Assembly (NCBI GenBank): GCA_026001145.1
Contig: BNZN01000016.1
Location: 1 to 17,340, forward strand
From: Clostridia bacterium
GTDB taxonomy: Bacteria; Bacillota; Clostridia; Oscillospirales; Ruminococcaceae
Direction of reading: 5' to 3'
DNA: 17,340 nucleotides
A program made the position numbers and the translations under genes. Below the pieces are notes generated by a model. The model was given only the letters and a program-made list of their open reading frames with translations. It was not told the origin of the DNA and ran no database searches. Below, piece by piece: positions 5,951-13,270 of this stretch. How positions within the stretch are numbered: the first letter of the stretch is position 1; every line of letters starts with the position of its first letter.

Positions 5951-6610
5951 TTGCCAAATTTAGGAGGATGGTGTTCAATTAACAGTCAGCTCAGGAGATG
6001 GTTATTCTTGGGGATCGGCACTTTGTTTGTAAGCTTCGGAATAGCCCTTATGCTTAAATCTGGAAGGGGAATGGACACAATTAGTGCTCTTGCAGCTGGC
6101 ATTCAAGCAATAGTGAGCAGGTTCTTTCCGATATCCCTTGGAACGGCGATAATCACCGCGCAGATCCTTGCGTTTCTTGTTGTTGCGGCCTGGAACTTCC
6201 GGGAATTAAGAATAGGCTCTGTTATCTCTTTTTTGCTGGTTGGCCAGTTCGTTAATTTCTTTGGATTTTTGTTGAGGCATTTCACAACTCCCAACCTTGT
6301 AATTTCCATTTGTTTGTTATTTTTTGGCATTCCTTTCTTGGGTGTTGGCATTGGGCTTTGCTTGGCCACTAACCTCGGTGCCACGCCGCTTGACCTTATT
6401 CCCAACCTTGCTGCAAGAACGATGAACAAAAAAATCGGCCCAGTCCGCATATGTGCAGACATAAGTTATGGCATAATTGGTGTTATTTTGGGAGGGAAAG
6501 CCAGCATTGGACTCGGAACAATTCTTTGCATGCTGTTCATAGGGCCCTGCATTGGGAAGACAATCGGGTTTTGTAATAAACATTTCCCTGGATTAGCAGG
6601 TCATGACTGA
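5951..6610 (+). CDS. YczE/YitT-like integral membrane protein
   Basis: This is a membrane protein of about 200-219 residues with around five to six hydrophobic segments. It resembles the YczE / DUF6198 family: GIGTLFVSFGIALMLKSGRG near the N-terminus, IGSVISFLLVG in the middle, and GIGLCLATNLGATPLDLIP, the family's repeated glycine-rich motif, near residue 137. The biochemical role is unknown. The start is uncertain. TTG 5951, used for the coordinates, has no ribosome binding site. AGGAGG at 5962-5967 would serve an in-frame ATT at 5978. AGGAG at 5993 would serve TTG 6008, which trims the first membrane segment. The gene follows the relaxase without a gap and is followed by copy B of the dispersed repeat. 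Confidence 0.72.
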   Translation: MPNLGGWCSINSQLRRWLFLGIGTLFVSFGIALMLKSGRGMDTISALAAGIQAIVSRFFPISLGTAIITAQILAFLVVAAWNFRELRIGSVISFLLVGQFVNFFGFLLRHFTTPNLVISICLLFFGIPFLGVGIGLCLATNLGATPLDLIPNLAARTMNKKIGPVRICADISYGIIGVILGGKASIGLGTILCMLFIGPCIGKTIGFCNKHFPGLAGHD

Positions 6611-6641
6611 CGTATGAACAAGTTTAAGAATTTTTTCACTT

Positions 6642-6806
6642 GCTTTCCAAACATTCCGAAGTTCGGAACAAATTCGCTTTCTTGTACTTTTCTTGGGTTT
6701 CGCCAAGAAAAGTACCAAAAGAAACGAACCAGGGGGAGATTGCGAACTCCTCCCCTGGATCCTCTCTACAACGCTTTTTTCCAGAGTCTAAGGTGTTTGT
6801 TTCGAA
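6642..6806 (+). repeat. Dispersed 3' repeat, copy B, downstream of the YczE-like gene
   Basis: This is the clearest copy. It runs GCTTTCCAAACATTCCGAAG, ACAAATTCGCTTTCTTG, then a perfect 13-bp hairpin with 6-base loop (6684-6696 with 6703-6715), then AAAAGAAACGAACCAGGGGGAG. A second hairpin follows (CCAGGGGGAG with CTCCTCCCCTGG, imperfect). The tail, CTCTACAACGCTTTTTTCC to AGGTGTTTG, matches the end of copy A. Confidence 0.85.
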
Positions 6807-6948
6807 ATTTTGAACTCCCTTCATGCAAACAGCCGTGAAAAGAACTGTTTTACCTGCCGGTTGGCGCTTTGCCTTTTCTGGCGAATTTGCGAAATTTGCC
6901 ATTACCGTGATCAACCAAACAGCATAGCAGAAATCAAAAACAAAAAAC
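6807..6948. other. Gene-free stretch with a short hairpin
   Basis: No gene is supported. TGGCGAATTT (6879-6888) and AAATTTGCCA (6892-6901) form a 10-bp stem with one G-T pair and a 3-base loop. No T run follows. The stretch lies between convergent genes. Confidence 0.35.
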
Positions 6949-6985
6949 AAAGGCTCGGAGTTGATTGACGACTTCGAGCCTTTTT
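6949..6985. terminator. Strong bidirectional terminator between convergent genes
   Basis: AAAGGCTCGGAGT (6949-6961) pairs with ACTTCGAGCCTTT (6971-6983) over 13 pairs with one G-T and a 9-base loop. A T run (6981-6985) follows, and an A-rich tract precedes. It can end plus-strand transcripts from the YczE-like gene and minus-strand transcripts from the CAP gene. Confidence 0.85.
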
Positions 6986-7080
6986 GTCTTTGCCACGTCT
7001 TTACAAACAAGCTTAGATGAGAAGAGTGGGAAGAGTTTGAAATCCAGGCTCGGATTTGTTTTTTAGTGAAGGTCAACGGG

Positions 7081-7189
7081 AAGGAGTCATCATCCCCAAA
7101 TTTGTTTCTTTTGAAAGTGAGTTTTCAAAACAAAACAAAAGAAAAGTTCGAGAAAGCGAATTTGTTTTTGGATTCGGAATGCTTGGAAA
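7081..7189 (-). repeat. Dispersed 3' repeat, copy C, downstream of the CAP gene
   Basis: Read on the minus strand it gives TTTCCAAGCATTCCGAA, ACAAATTCGCTTTCTCGAAC, TTTTCTTTTGTTTTG, CTTTCAAAAGAAACAAA and TTGGGGATGATGACTCC. The central hairpin is decayed compared with copies B and D. It lies about 30 bases past the stop codon of the CAP gene, in that gene's orientation. Confidence 0.78.
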
Positions 7190-7218
7190 TAAAAGTTTTT
7201 TTGTCTCGAAATTCGGTA

Positions 7219-7842
7219 TTATTTCGAAAAAGTCATGAAGTGTTGAGTTAGGTACCAACGATAATATTCCCCTTCTTTCTTGCAATAAACTCCTACTCCA
7301 GTGTACTCAAAATCGCCAATCATGGCTTCATAGTGCTTTTTACTTTTTTTGAATCCGTCAAATATCGCCTGTGGGGTCGGAATTCTTTGTTGTAGCCCTT
7401 TTTGTATATTTTCCCCCCACCTTTGCTTATTTTTTATCTTATATTTGGCTTCGTCAAAAATTGTCGCCCAATCATCTCCGTTAGATCGTTTATGTTCAAA
7501 ATAATTGTGCTTATACATCTCTTTTGACCTTGCTCGAGCTGCGTTTCTCAAAACATTTTTGACCTTTAAGATTTTGAGTGGCTCTTCTCCGTTTTCTTCT
7601 CGTTCTTCGTTGATTTTTTCTCGTTCTTGATTCACTAATTTAATGACTTCACGTTCAAGTTTTAGGCAGTTACCATTACTGTTTACCTTATAATTTGTTT
7701 CATTCTTCATTCTCTCAGTGTTCCTCATTATGGCATTTGATTTATCTTGCAAACGCTGAGAAAATCCGGCAAAAGATAAATTTGCAGAGATGAATACCAT
7801 AAAGCAAGAAATTGCCATAAAAAGTCTTTTTTTCAGAGTCAT
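7219..7842 (-). CDS. Secreted CAP-domain (SCP/PR1-like) protein
   Basis: This is a 207-residue exported protein. The start is ATG 7842, nine bases after GAGGTGG; the GTG at 7866 is less likely because that site would then be inside the gene. Residues 1-25 are a signal peptide (MTLKKRLFMAISCFMVFISA, cut near SFA). The CAP domain covers about residues 60-207. The family histidine and glutamate positions are visible: H in NYFEHKRSNGDDW, E in RWGENIQKG, H in KKHYEAMIGDFEYTGVGVY, and H in YLTQHF. In Clostridia and Bacilli such proteins (YkwD-like) are extracellular and often linked to sporulation or the cell wall; the substrate is unknown. It is the last gene of a minus-strand set after the HlyD-like gene, which ends 58 bases upstream. 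Copy C of the repeat follows. Confidence 0.88.
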   Translation of the reverse strand: MTLKKRLFMAISCFMVFISANLSFAGFSQRLQDKSNAIMRNTERMKNETNYKVNSNGNCLKLEREVIKLVNQEREKINEEREENGEEPLKILKVKNVLRNAARARSKEMYKHNYFEHKRSNGDDWATIFDEAKYKIKNKQRWGENIQKGLQQRIPTPQAIFDGFKKSKKHYEAMIGDFEYTGVGVYCKKEGEYYRWYLTQHFMTFSK

Positions 7843-7900
7843 AACCACAAACCACCTCGCTTTCACTTTTGTTTTTTTGGATGGACAGCATCAAAACATA

Positions 7901-9157
7901 TCAGAGCGCTTTTTCTTCAAACAGGTTAGTGCTTTTAACTATAACCTCATCTAAGCGCTCAAGATATTCCCTTTTTAGTGGAACAATTTCGGAGATTATA
8001 ATGTTTTCATCTTCATAAATCACTTTAATTTTTTTGAATTTGATGAGGTTCCCCTCCTTAACAAAAACCCCTTTTTCTCCGTTTAAAAACCTGACTGCAG
8101 AAATCGGGCACTTAAGACCTTGTATTTTCCCTGTGCAAATGTTGACCTTGGGCATTCTGAGCCTTGCCAGCCCGCCATTCATATAGTTGCTCTTAAACAC
8201 CAAGAACTGTTTTCCAGGAGTTTTTGCAGCAATACACTTTTCTGGTACGGCAGGAATTTTTTGCCCGCCTTTAAAACCAAAATTCAAGGCTATTTTGTTC
8301 TTGTTCTTAAGAATGTTTTTAGCGTCAACTTCATCAACCAAGACTAACATATACCAATCGTAATTCGTGACTATTTTGGCCCCAAAAACCTCTTTCTTTG
8401 CTTTCATTTGTTTTTGCATGTTTTCATAAAGCTGTTCTAAATTAGGCTTTGGTCCCGGGGTTTCTGTGAAAATCTCACTTGCTTTCAGTGATTCTTCATA
8501 TCCATCCATAGATCTGAAAAAACATCCCGTAAAATTTGTTGTTTCACCCACAGTTTGCCCCTTTTTGTTTTCAAGATCTTTGATCCTTGAATCTAAATCT
8601 GCAACCCTTTTTGAGTAGCTACTCTCTTTTCCGGTTGCCAACCTCTTTTTGTTAATCAACATTAAGACTTTCAAAGCGCTTTCTCTTGCTTTGTCGAAAT
8701 CTATGTCTCTTACATTTTTCACTAACTCAAGCAGGGAGTCTGAAGGGGACTTCATCATGATTTCAGATGAATTATAAATCCCACTGACGTGCTGCGTCAG
8801 CTCAGCCAATCGGTCTCGTTGTTCTTTTAAGTTGGCAATTTCATTTGCAGGACGCACACCCGATTCGCTTTTATAAATGGTCAACAAGCGATGATTCTTC
8901 TGAATATGCTCTCCATCTTTTTTGGTATATTCAATTGTTGCACTAGCTCCATATTTTTCCCCCAGACTTATAGATTTTTCGTCTCTGACTATCAGTCCCG
9001 TTGTTTCTGGTAAGGAAAGCAGATGGGTGCACTCGCACACCACAGTGGTTTCATAATTTTTATTAGGCCTAACCCAATAAAAACAAGTTACAAATGCAGC
9101 AAACCCAAGTACCACCGCTAACATCTTGAATTTGTTGCTCTTCCTGCCACCGGACAT
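7901..9157 (-). CDS. HlyD-like membrane protein
   Basis: This is a 418-residue protein with ATG 9157 after AAGGAG at 8 bases. A basic N-terminus (MSGGRKSNKFK) is followed by one membrane helix at about residues 12-28 (MLAVVLGFAAFVTCFYW), so most of the protein is outside. The segment LSLPETTGLIVRDEKSI resembles the N-terminal barrel of HlyD-type adaptors in Clostridia. Coiled-coil stretches (near residues 105-120 and 183-200) are followed by a beta-rich C-terminal half. No ABC transporter or TolC-type partner lies nearby, so an export role is not shown. The gene starts 26 bases after the M42 peptidase gene and is followed closely by the CAP gene, so the three are probably one transcript. The function is unknown; the name is based on fold resemblance only. 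Confidence 0.68.
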   Translation of the reverse strand: MSGGRKSNKFKMLAVVLGFAAFVTCFYWVRPNKNYETTVVCECTHLLSLPETTGLIVRDEKSISLGEKYGASATIEYTKKDGEHIQKNHRLLTIYKSESGVRPANEIANLKEQRDRLAELTQHVSGIYNSSEIMMKSPSDSLLELVKNVRDIDFDKARESALKVLMLINKKRLATGKESSYSKRVADLDSRIKDLENKKGQTVGETTNFTGCFFRSMDGYEESLKASEIFTETPGPKPNLEQLYENMQKQMKAKKEVFGAKIVTNYDWYMLVLVDEVDAKNILKNKNKIALNFGFKGGQKIPAVPEKCIAAKTPGKQFLVFKSNYMNGGLARLRMPKVNICTGKIQGLKCPISAVRFLNGEKGVFVKEGNLIKFKKIKVIYEDENIIISEIVPLKREYLERLDEVIVKSTNLFEEKAL

Positions 9158-9183
9158 AAAACATCTCCTTATAAGTTAAGCCC

Positions 9184-10206
9184 TCAACTTTGGGTATTCT
9201 CCAAGCTTTCGATAAAGTTTGCAATAAGTCGCCCTGTCATTTCTACATCTGCCAAATTCACGCACTCAATCGGCGAATGCATATATTTGATGGGGATCGA
9301 AATAAGCATTGCCTTTCCTGAAGCTGAGAAACTATCTGCGTTTGTTCTTGTTTTACTTCCCATAACCTCGAATTGGAAGGGTATTTTTTCTTTTTTTGCC
9401 AGTTTTTCAAGTTCACTCTTCAATTCGTGGTTTAGAACGGGCGAAATGCCCAAAGCAGGACCCTTTCCCAACCTAGGCTGTTTGAAATCTTCACCATCGC
9501 CTGATCCAAAGGTCGTATCCACAACAATCACGTGGGTTGGGTTTAGGGAATTCACAGCGCATTGATATGCTTCGCTTCCAACCTCTTCCATCGCACTGAA
9601 TATAACATTAACTTCTGTTCTCTGAAGTTTTTTCTTTCTGAGTTCTTCAAGGACATAAATGAGTGCAGCACAACCGGCTCTATTATCCATAGCCTTGCCG
9701 GAATAAACATTGCCTTCAAGTTTCAGAAATCTGGATTTCAAAACGATTTTACTTCCAATTGGGATAAGCTCGGTGGCTTTTTCAAGGTTATACCCGATGT
9801 CGATACAAGTATCTGTCACGTCAGGCAATTTCCAACTTTCCCTTCTCTCGGGTTGCAGATGAGGTGGAACTGTGCAAACCACACCGGGCAATTTTTTCTT
9901 CCCCAGAACGATAACATCAGCACCAAAAAACACTTTTGGGTCGAGCCCACCACAGGAAGTAAGTTTCAAGAAACCATCTTTCGTTATGTTGGTTACTATC
10001 ATTCCAACTTCGTCAAAATGAGCATCCAAAACAATCTGGAATTCCGGTTTATTTAAGGTATTTCTTTTCACAATAATATTCCCAAGGTTATCTTTTCTTA
10101 CTGCACCATAAGATTCAACGAGTGGGAAGAGGCCGGTTTCTTCGACTTCGTCACCAGAAACACAAGTTAAATTGCACAATTTTTTAAGAATGTTTTCAAG
10201 CTTCAC
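9184..10206 (-). CDS. M42 family metallo-aminopeptidase
   Basis: This 340-residue cytoplasmic di-metal peptidase of the M42 family (FrvX, PepA, YsdC type) trims N-terminal residues from peptides. The start is GTG 10206, about six bases after AAGAAGGA. The five metal ligands and the catalytic residues are visible: AHFDEVGMIV (His and Asp near residues 63-65), GKAMDNRAGC (Asp near 174), AMEEVGSEA (Glu-Glu near 206-207), VIVVDTT (Asp near 230) and YMHSPIE (His near 311). The length is normal. It is the first gene of the probable three-gene set with the HlyD-like and CAP genes. It is separated from recO by 331 bases that include repeat copy D. No promoter is evident upstream. The exact substrate preference cannot be read from the sequence. 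Confidence 0.92.
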   Translation of the reverse strand: MKLENILKKLCNLTCVSGDEVEETGLFPLVESYGAVRKDNLGNIIVKRNTLNKPEFQIVLDAHFDEVGMIVTNITKDGFLKLTSCGGLDPKVFFGADVIVLGKKKLPGVVCTVPPHLQPERRESWKLPDVTDTCIDIGYNLEKATELIPIGSKIVLKSRFLKLEGNVYSGKAMDNRAGCAALIYVLEELRKKKLQRTEVNVIFSAMEEVGSEAYQCAVNSLNPTHVIVVDTTFGSGDGEDFKQPRLGKGPALGISPVLNHELKSELEKLAKKEKIPFQFEVMGSKTRTNADSFSASGKAMLISIPIKYMHSPIECVNLADVEMTGRLIANFIESLENTQS

Positions 10207-10305
10207 AAAAATCCTTCTTCCCTATACTTTTTTCTGGTGGTATCTTGTTTGTATGCATTGCAAAACCTCAAATTCCATCACATATTACAGGTATTGAAAA
10301 AGAGT

Positions 10306-10505
10306 GAGGAGTTCTTCATCCCCCAATTTGGTTCTTCTTGGAAAGTGAATGTTCGAAGGGCGGATTCCGTAAATCTCATCCACAAAAATTGTTTCTTTTG
10401 GAACTTTTCTTGACAATTCAAGAAAAGTTCGAGAAAGCGATTTGCTTTGATTTTCGGAATGCTTGGGTTTTGAGCTCTAGAAAGCTTGGAAATTGGAAAG
10501 CAAAT
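10306..10505 (-). repeat. Dispersed 3' repeat, copy D (extended), downstream of recO
   Basis: Read on the minus strand it gives GCTTTCC, CAAGCATTCCGAA, CAAATCGCTTTCTCGAAC, then a perfect 12-bp hairpin (10401-10412 with 10419-10430, 6-base loop), CCAAAAGAAAC, and a second partial tail, TTTCCAAGAAGAACCAAATT then GGGGGATGAAGAACTCCTC. The tail matches copy C. It lies about 32 bases after the recO stop codon, in recO's orientation. Confidence 0.82.
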
Positions 10506-10537
10506 GAAAATAAATGAAAGTTTTTGTATGCTACCAG

Positions 10538-11269
10538 TTACTGGTGGCGTTGATTTTCTAAATTCCAGAACTGTTTAAAATGAGCTAGCGTTTTGACGTC
10601 ACATTCCAATCTGTCAACCAAATATTTTTCGGTTAAACTTCCTAGTCGACACAAGTTCTCTTCGGAAAGCTCAAAAGAAAACATTTTTTTGCCAGAGGAG
10701 CGAATAATGAAACTCATCGCTGCCAAAATGTCGCCCGAAACCAAAAAACACTCATTATTTTTCGAATTAACCAAGCAACCACGTCGCGAAGAAAAAAACT
10801 TTCCATCACCGTTAAGATTTGGCAAAAAACCAAGTAAACACGCAATTTTGAGCTCAAATGCCGCTTTCACCAGCAGGAAATTCTTTTTTTTCAACGCCAA
10901 CAAGTGAAATGAACAAATAACCAAGTCAAAAAGTAACTCAAAATCATCAGATTGAGACATTGTTTCGCAAAAAACTTTACAAACAACCTCGCAAAAATAA
11001 GAAGCCAAAACAAAAGAAACAACGTCGCTTCTCAATCCCCAAAAAGCTTCTTTTATCTCTGCCAGATTGACCCGGAATGCTTCTTTGCCACGAAATAAGA
11101 CAAAATCGGAATAACAAAACAGTTCGGTTGCAACAAATCCGCCACCGCTGGTTTTTTCTTTGTCGAAAACACGAATCAATCCGCGATCATTCGTTAGAAT
11201 CCAAAGCAACCGGCTATCATTCCCGAATTTCTTGACCTTTACGATTACCCCGGATGTTTTAATCAACAC
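10538..11269 (-). CDS. recO: DNA repair protein RecO
   Basis: This 243-residue protein helps RecR load RecA on single-stranded DNA covered by SSB. The N-terminal OB fold is clear: TSGVIVKVKKFGNDSRLLWI, LTNDRGLIRVFDK and LFCYSDFVLFRGK. The C-terminal helical domain follows, with ELKIACLLGFLPNL near residue 140. The zinc-binding cysteine sets seen after GFLPxL in many Gram-positive RecO proteins are mostly missing; only single cysteines remain (RRGC, NNEC). The start is GTG 11269 after GGTGA; a TTG is the next codon. A perfect TATAAT promoter lies upstream on the minus strand. Copy D of the repeat follows its stop. It is divergent from the S10 operon. Confidence 0.86.
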   Translation of the reverse strand: MLIKTSGVIVKVKKFGNDSRLLWILTNDRGLIRVFDKEKTSGGGFVATELFCYSDFVLFRGKEAFRVNLAEIKEAFWGLRSDVVSFVLASYFCEVVCKVFCETMSQSDDFELLFDLVICSFHLLALKKKNFLLVKAAFELKIACLLGFLPNLNGDGKFFSSRRGCLVNSKNNECFLVSGDILAAMSFIIRSSGKKMFSFELSEENLCRLGSLTEKYLVDRLECDVKTLAHFKQFWNLENQRHQ

Positions 11270-11348
11270 TCAATTCACCAATTTTCAAGCACCTCAAAAA
11301 TCTCAAAATATTTATGGATGGCCCTGATTTTCTTTTATTTTTAGGTTC

Positions 11349-11377
11349 ATTATACCTCAGGTCTTCATCGATTGCAA
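11349..11377 (-). promoter_or_regulatory. Promoter of recO
   Basis: On the minus strand there is a -35 TTGCAA (11372-11377), 17 bases of spacer and a perfect -10 TATAAT (11349-11354). It points to recO, with an untranslated leader of about 70 bases. Confidence 0.8.
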
Positions 11378-11453
11378 GCGTGAGTTCATAGGTCTAAGAT
11401 TGCCGTATATATTGCAATTTTACAGTTATCTGTGATTATGCCTTTAAAAGGAC

Positions 11454-11482
11454 TTGCTTTTTGGAAAAAGTTGTTGTAAAAT
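11454..11482 (+). promoter_or_regulatory. Promoter of the S10 ribosomal protein operon
   Basis: A -35 TTGCTT (11454-11459), 17 bases of spacer and a -10 TAAAAT (11477-11482). A leader of about 85 bases precedes rpsJ. It is the only good plus-strand promoter I see between recO and S10. Confidence 0.7.
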
Positions 11483-11512
11483 AGAAAGGTGTGGCCTAAA
11501 AAGGGGAGACAC

Positions 11513-11557
11513 GTGGCTGTGATTTGGATTGGGTTGGGGTTAGAAATATTGTTGTGA
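11513..11557 (+). CDS. Possible 14-residue leader peptide of the S10 operon
   Basis: AAGGGGAG (11501-11508) is followed after 4 bases by GTG and 13 further codons, MAVIWIGLGLEILL, then TGA. The TGA overlaps the GAGGGAG site of rpsJ. The reading is hydrophobic and short. It could couple translation into rpsJ or be chance. Confidence 0.25.
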   Translation: MAVIWIGLGLEILL

Positions 11558-11572
11558 GGGAGCGGTTTTTGG

Positions 11573-11884
11573 ATGTCTGGAGAAAAAAAAATGAGGATAA
11601 AATTAAGGGGATATGATCATAGTCTTGTGGACTTGGCATCAGAAAAAATCGTGGAAGTGGCAAATCGTTTTGGAGCATTGGTATCTGGGCCGATTCCATT
11701 ACCAACAAAAAAAGAAATAATTACGATTTTAAGATCGGTTCATAAACACAAAGATAGCCGCGAGCAGTTCGAAATTCGGACACACAAAAGATTTCTTGAT
11801 GTGTCTAACATAAGCGACGAGGCTGTGAAGGCTCTGGTGGGTTTGGAGTTGCCGACGGGTGTAGAAATTGAAGTAACTATGTGA
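11573..11884 (+). CDS. rpsJ: Ribosomal protein S10
   Basis: This 103-residue protein of the 30S head is also the NusE partner of NusB in antitermination. It contains the universal SGPIPLPT segment and [17 protein letters not shown], the loop that contacts 16S rRNA. ATG 11573 follows GAGGGAG at about ten bases and gives [16 protein letters not shown], aligned with the family start and length. A second ATG at 11591, with GGAG 8 bases upstream, would give a protein 6 residues shorter and is less likely. It is the first gene of the operon, 116 bases ahead of rplC. Confidence 0.95.
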   Translation: MSGEKKMRIKLRGYDHSLVDLASEKIVEVANRFGALVSGPIPLPTKKEIITILRSVHKHKDSREQFEIRTHKRFLDVSNISDEAVKALVGLELPTGVEIEVTM

Positions 11885-12000
11885 TAAAATTTTGTGCGAG
11901 TGTGTAGGTAAGAGCAAGTAAGTTTTGCGTAAGATAAAGTTTTTTTGTAAAAGAAAGTTTTCGGGAATCTGCTTGAACCAATAACCAGGAGGAAGTTAAG
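11885..12000 (+). other. Unusually long spacer between rpsJ and rplC
   Basis: 116 bases without a gene, while most gaps in this operon are under 50. A/T-rich, with a strong ribosome binding site (AGGAGGAAG) at its end for rplC. I see no clear promoter or terminator. Confidence 0.4.
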
Positions 12001-12633
12001 ATGAAAAAGTTTATCATGGGTAAGAAGATTGGGATGACCCAGATTTTTACAGAAGAGGGGAAAGTGGTTCCTGTTACTGTGCTGGAAGCCGGACCTTGTG
12101 TGGTTACTCAAAGAAAGACGATGATGAAAGAGGGATATAATTCAATTCAGATTGGATTTGGAGATGTTTCTTTGGGGAAGCTTTCGAAGCCACGAAAAGG
12201 GCTCTTTGAAAAGTCGAATCTTGGCGGCAAGCGGTTTTTGAAAGAGTTTCGCTTGGATGATTGCGGACAGTTCAGCGTTGGTGATGTTGTTAAAGTGGAT
12301 AGCTTTGCAATTGGGGACAGCGTTGACGTCTCTGGAATAAGCAAAGGCAAGGGATATGCCGGGCCGATTAAGCGTTGGAATGCGCATAGGCTTAAAGAAA
12401 CACATGGAACAGGGCCTGTGCACAGGCATGGTGGATCGCTTGGAGCGGCCAGTGACCCTTCCAGAGTTATGAAGGGGAAGAAAATGGCAGGTCATCTTGG
12501 TGCCGAAAAAGTAACGGTTCAGAATTTAAAAGTTGTGGACGTTGACGTTGAAAATAATCTGATGTTAATTAAAGGAGCGGTTCCGGGCCCAAGAGGTGGC
12601 GTAATTTGTGTTATTGACAGTAAAAAGGTTTGA
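12001..12633 (+). CDS. rplC: Ribosomal protein L3
   Basis: This 210-residue protein binds 23S rRNA early in 50S assembly and reaches towards the peptidyl transferase centre. The start [20 protein letters not shown] is diagnostic. The long loop [20 protein letters not shown], with GKKMAGHLG after it, is the extension that enters the ribosome core. ATG 12001 follows AGGAGG at a good distance. The stop TGA leads directly into the ribosome binding site of rplD. Confidence 0.97.
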   Translation: MKKFIMGKKIGMTQIFTEEGKVVPVTVLEAGPCVVTQRKTMMKEGYNSIQIGFGDVSLGKLSKPRKGLFEKSNLGGKRFLKEFRLDDCGQFSVGDVVKVDSFAIGDSVDVSGISKGKGYAGPIKRWNAHRLKETHGTGPVHRHGGSLGAASDPSRVMKGKKMAGHLGAEKVTVQNLKVVDVDVENNLMLIKGAVPGPRGGVICVIDSKKV

Positions 12634-12646
12634 GAGGGGGATTTTT

Positions 12647-13270
12647 GTGCCCAAAGTTAATGTGGTTAACAAGCAAGGCAAGAAGGTTGACGAGTTGATG
12701 CTTTCTGATTCGATTTTTGGAATTTCGCCGAATGTTAGTGTTATGCATATGGCGGTGGTGAATTTTTTGGCGAATCAGCGGCAGGGTACTCAATCCACTC
12801 TCACAAGAGCCGAAGTTAGAGGCGGGGGTAAAAAGCCCTGGAGGCAGAAAGGTACAGGGCGTGCGCGGCAAGGTTCAATCAGATCACCACAATGGAGGAC
12901 TGGTGGAATTGCGCTGGGGCCAAAGCCGAGAGATTACAGCTATTCGCTTACTAAAAAAACAAAGAGGTTGGCTTTGAAGTCGGCTTTTTCTTCGAAGTTT
13001 TTGAGCAACGAATTGATTGTTTTAGACGAACTGAAACTGGTTGAATATAAAACGCGGGATATTGTTTCGGTTTTGAAGGCATTAAAGACCGAAAAGAAAG
13101 TTTTGATTGTTTTGCCTGAAGTTGATAGAGTGACAGTAAAAAGTGCCAGAAATATCGAAAAAGTTAAAACAACCTATATCAATACTTTGAATGTTTATGA
13201 CGTTCTGAACTGCGATCACCTTATTATTGTTAAAGATGCGGTTGCCAGAATAGAGGAGGTGTATGATTAG
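12647..13270 (+). CDS. rplD: Ribosomal protein L4
   Basis: This 207-residue 50S protein lines the peptide exit tunnel. In some bacteria it also regulates the S10 operon. The start is GTG 12647, six bases after GAGAGGGGG; an earlier in-frame TTG (12608) lies inside rplC. The tunnel loop is visible as [20 protein letters not shown] (about residues 47-66), followed by [15 protein letters not shown]. The C-terminal fold is regular. It sits 13 bases after rplC and abuts rplW. Confidence 0.96.
   Translation: MPKVNVVNKQGKKVDELMLSDSIFGISPNVSVMHMAVVNFLANQRQGTQSTLTRAEVRGGGKKPWRQKGTGRARQGSIRSPQWRTGGIALGPKPRDYSYSLTKKTKRLALKSAFSSKFLSNELIVLDELKLVEYKTRDIVSVLKALKTEKKVLIVLPEVDRVTVKSARNIEKVKTTYINTLNVYDVLNCDHLIIVKDAVARIEEVYD

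Noticed and set aside
6614..7076. Plus-strand 74-residue and minus-strand 146-residue frames after the YczE-like gene
   Set aside because: They cover repeat copy B and the bidirectional terminator and show no protein-like pattern.
7056..7285. Three overlapping short frames near the CAP gene end
   Set aside because: They fall on repeat copy C and the end of the CAP gene, and the peptides mirror those in the other copies.
9562..10056. 164-residue plus-strand frame inside the M42 gene
   Set aside because: It is antisense to a gene with all metal ligands in place.
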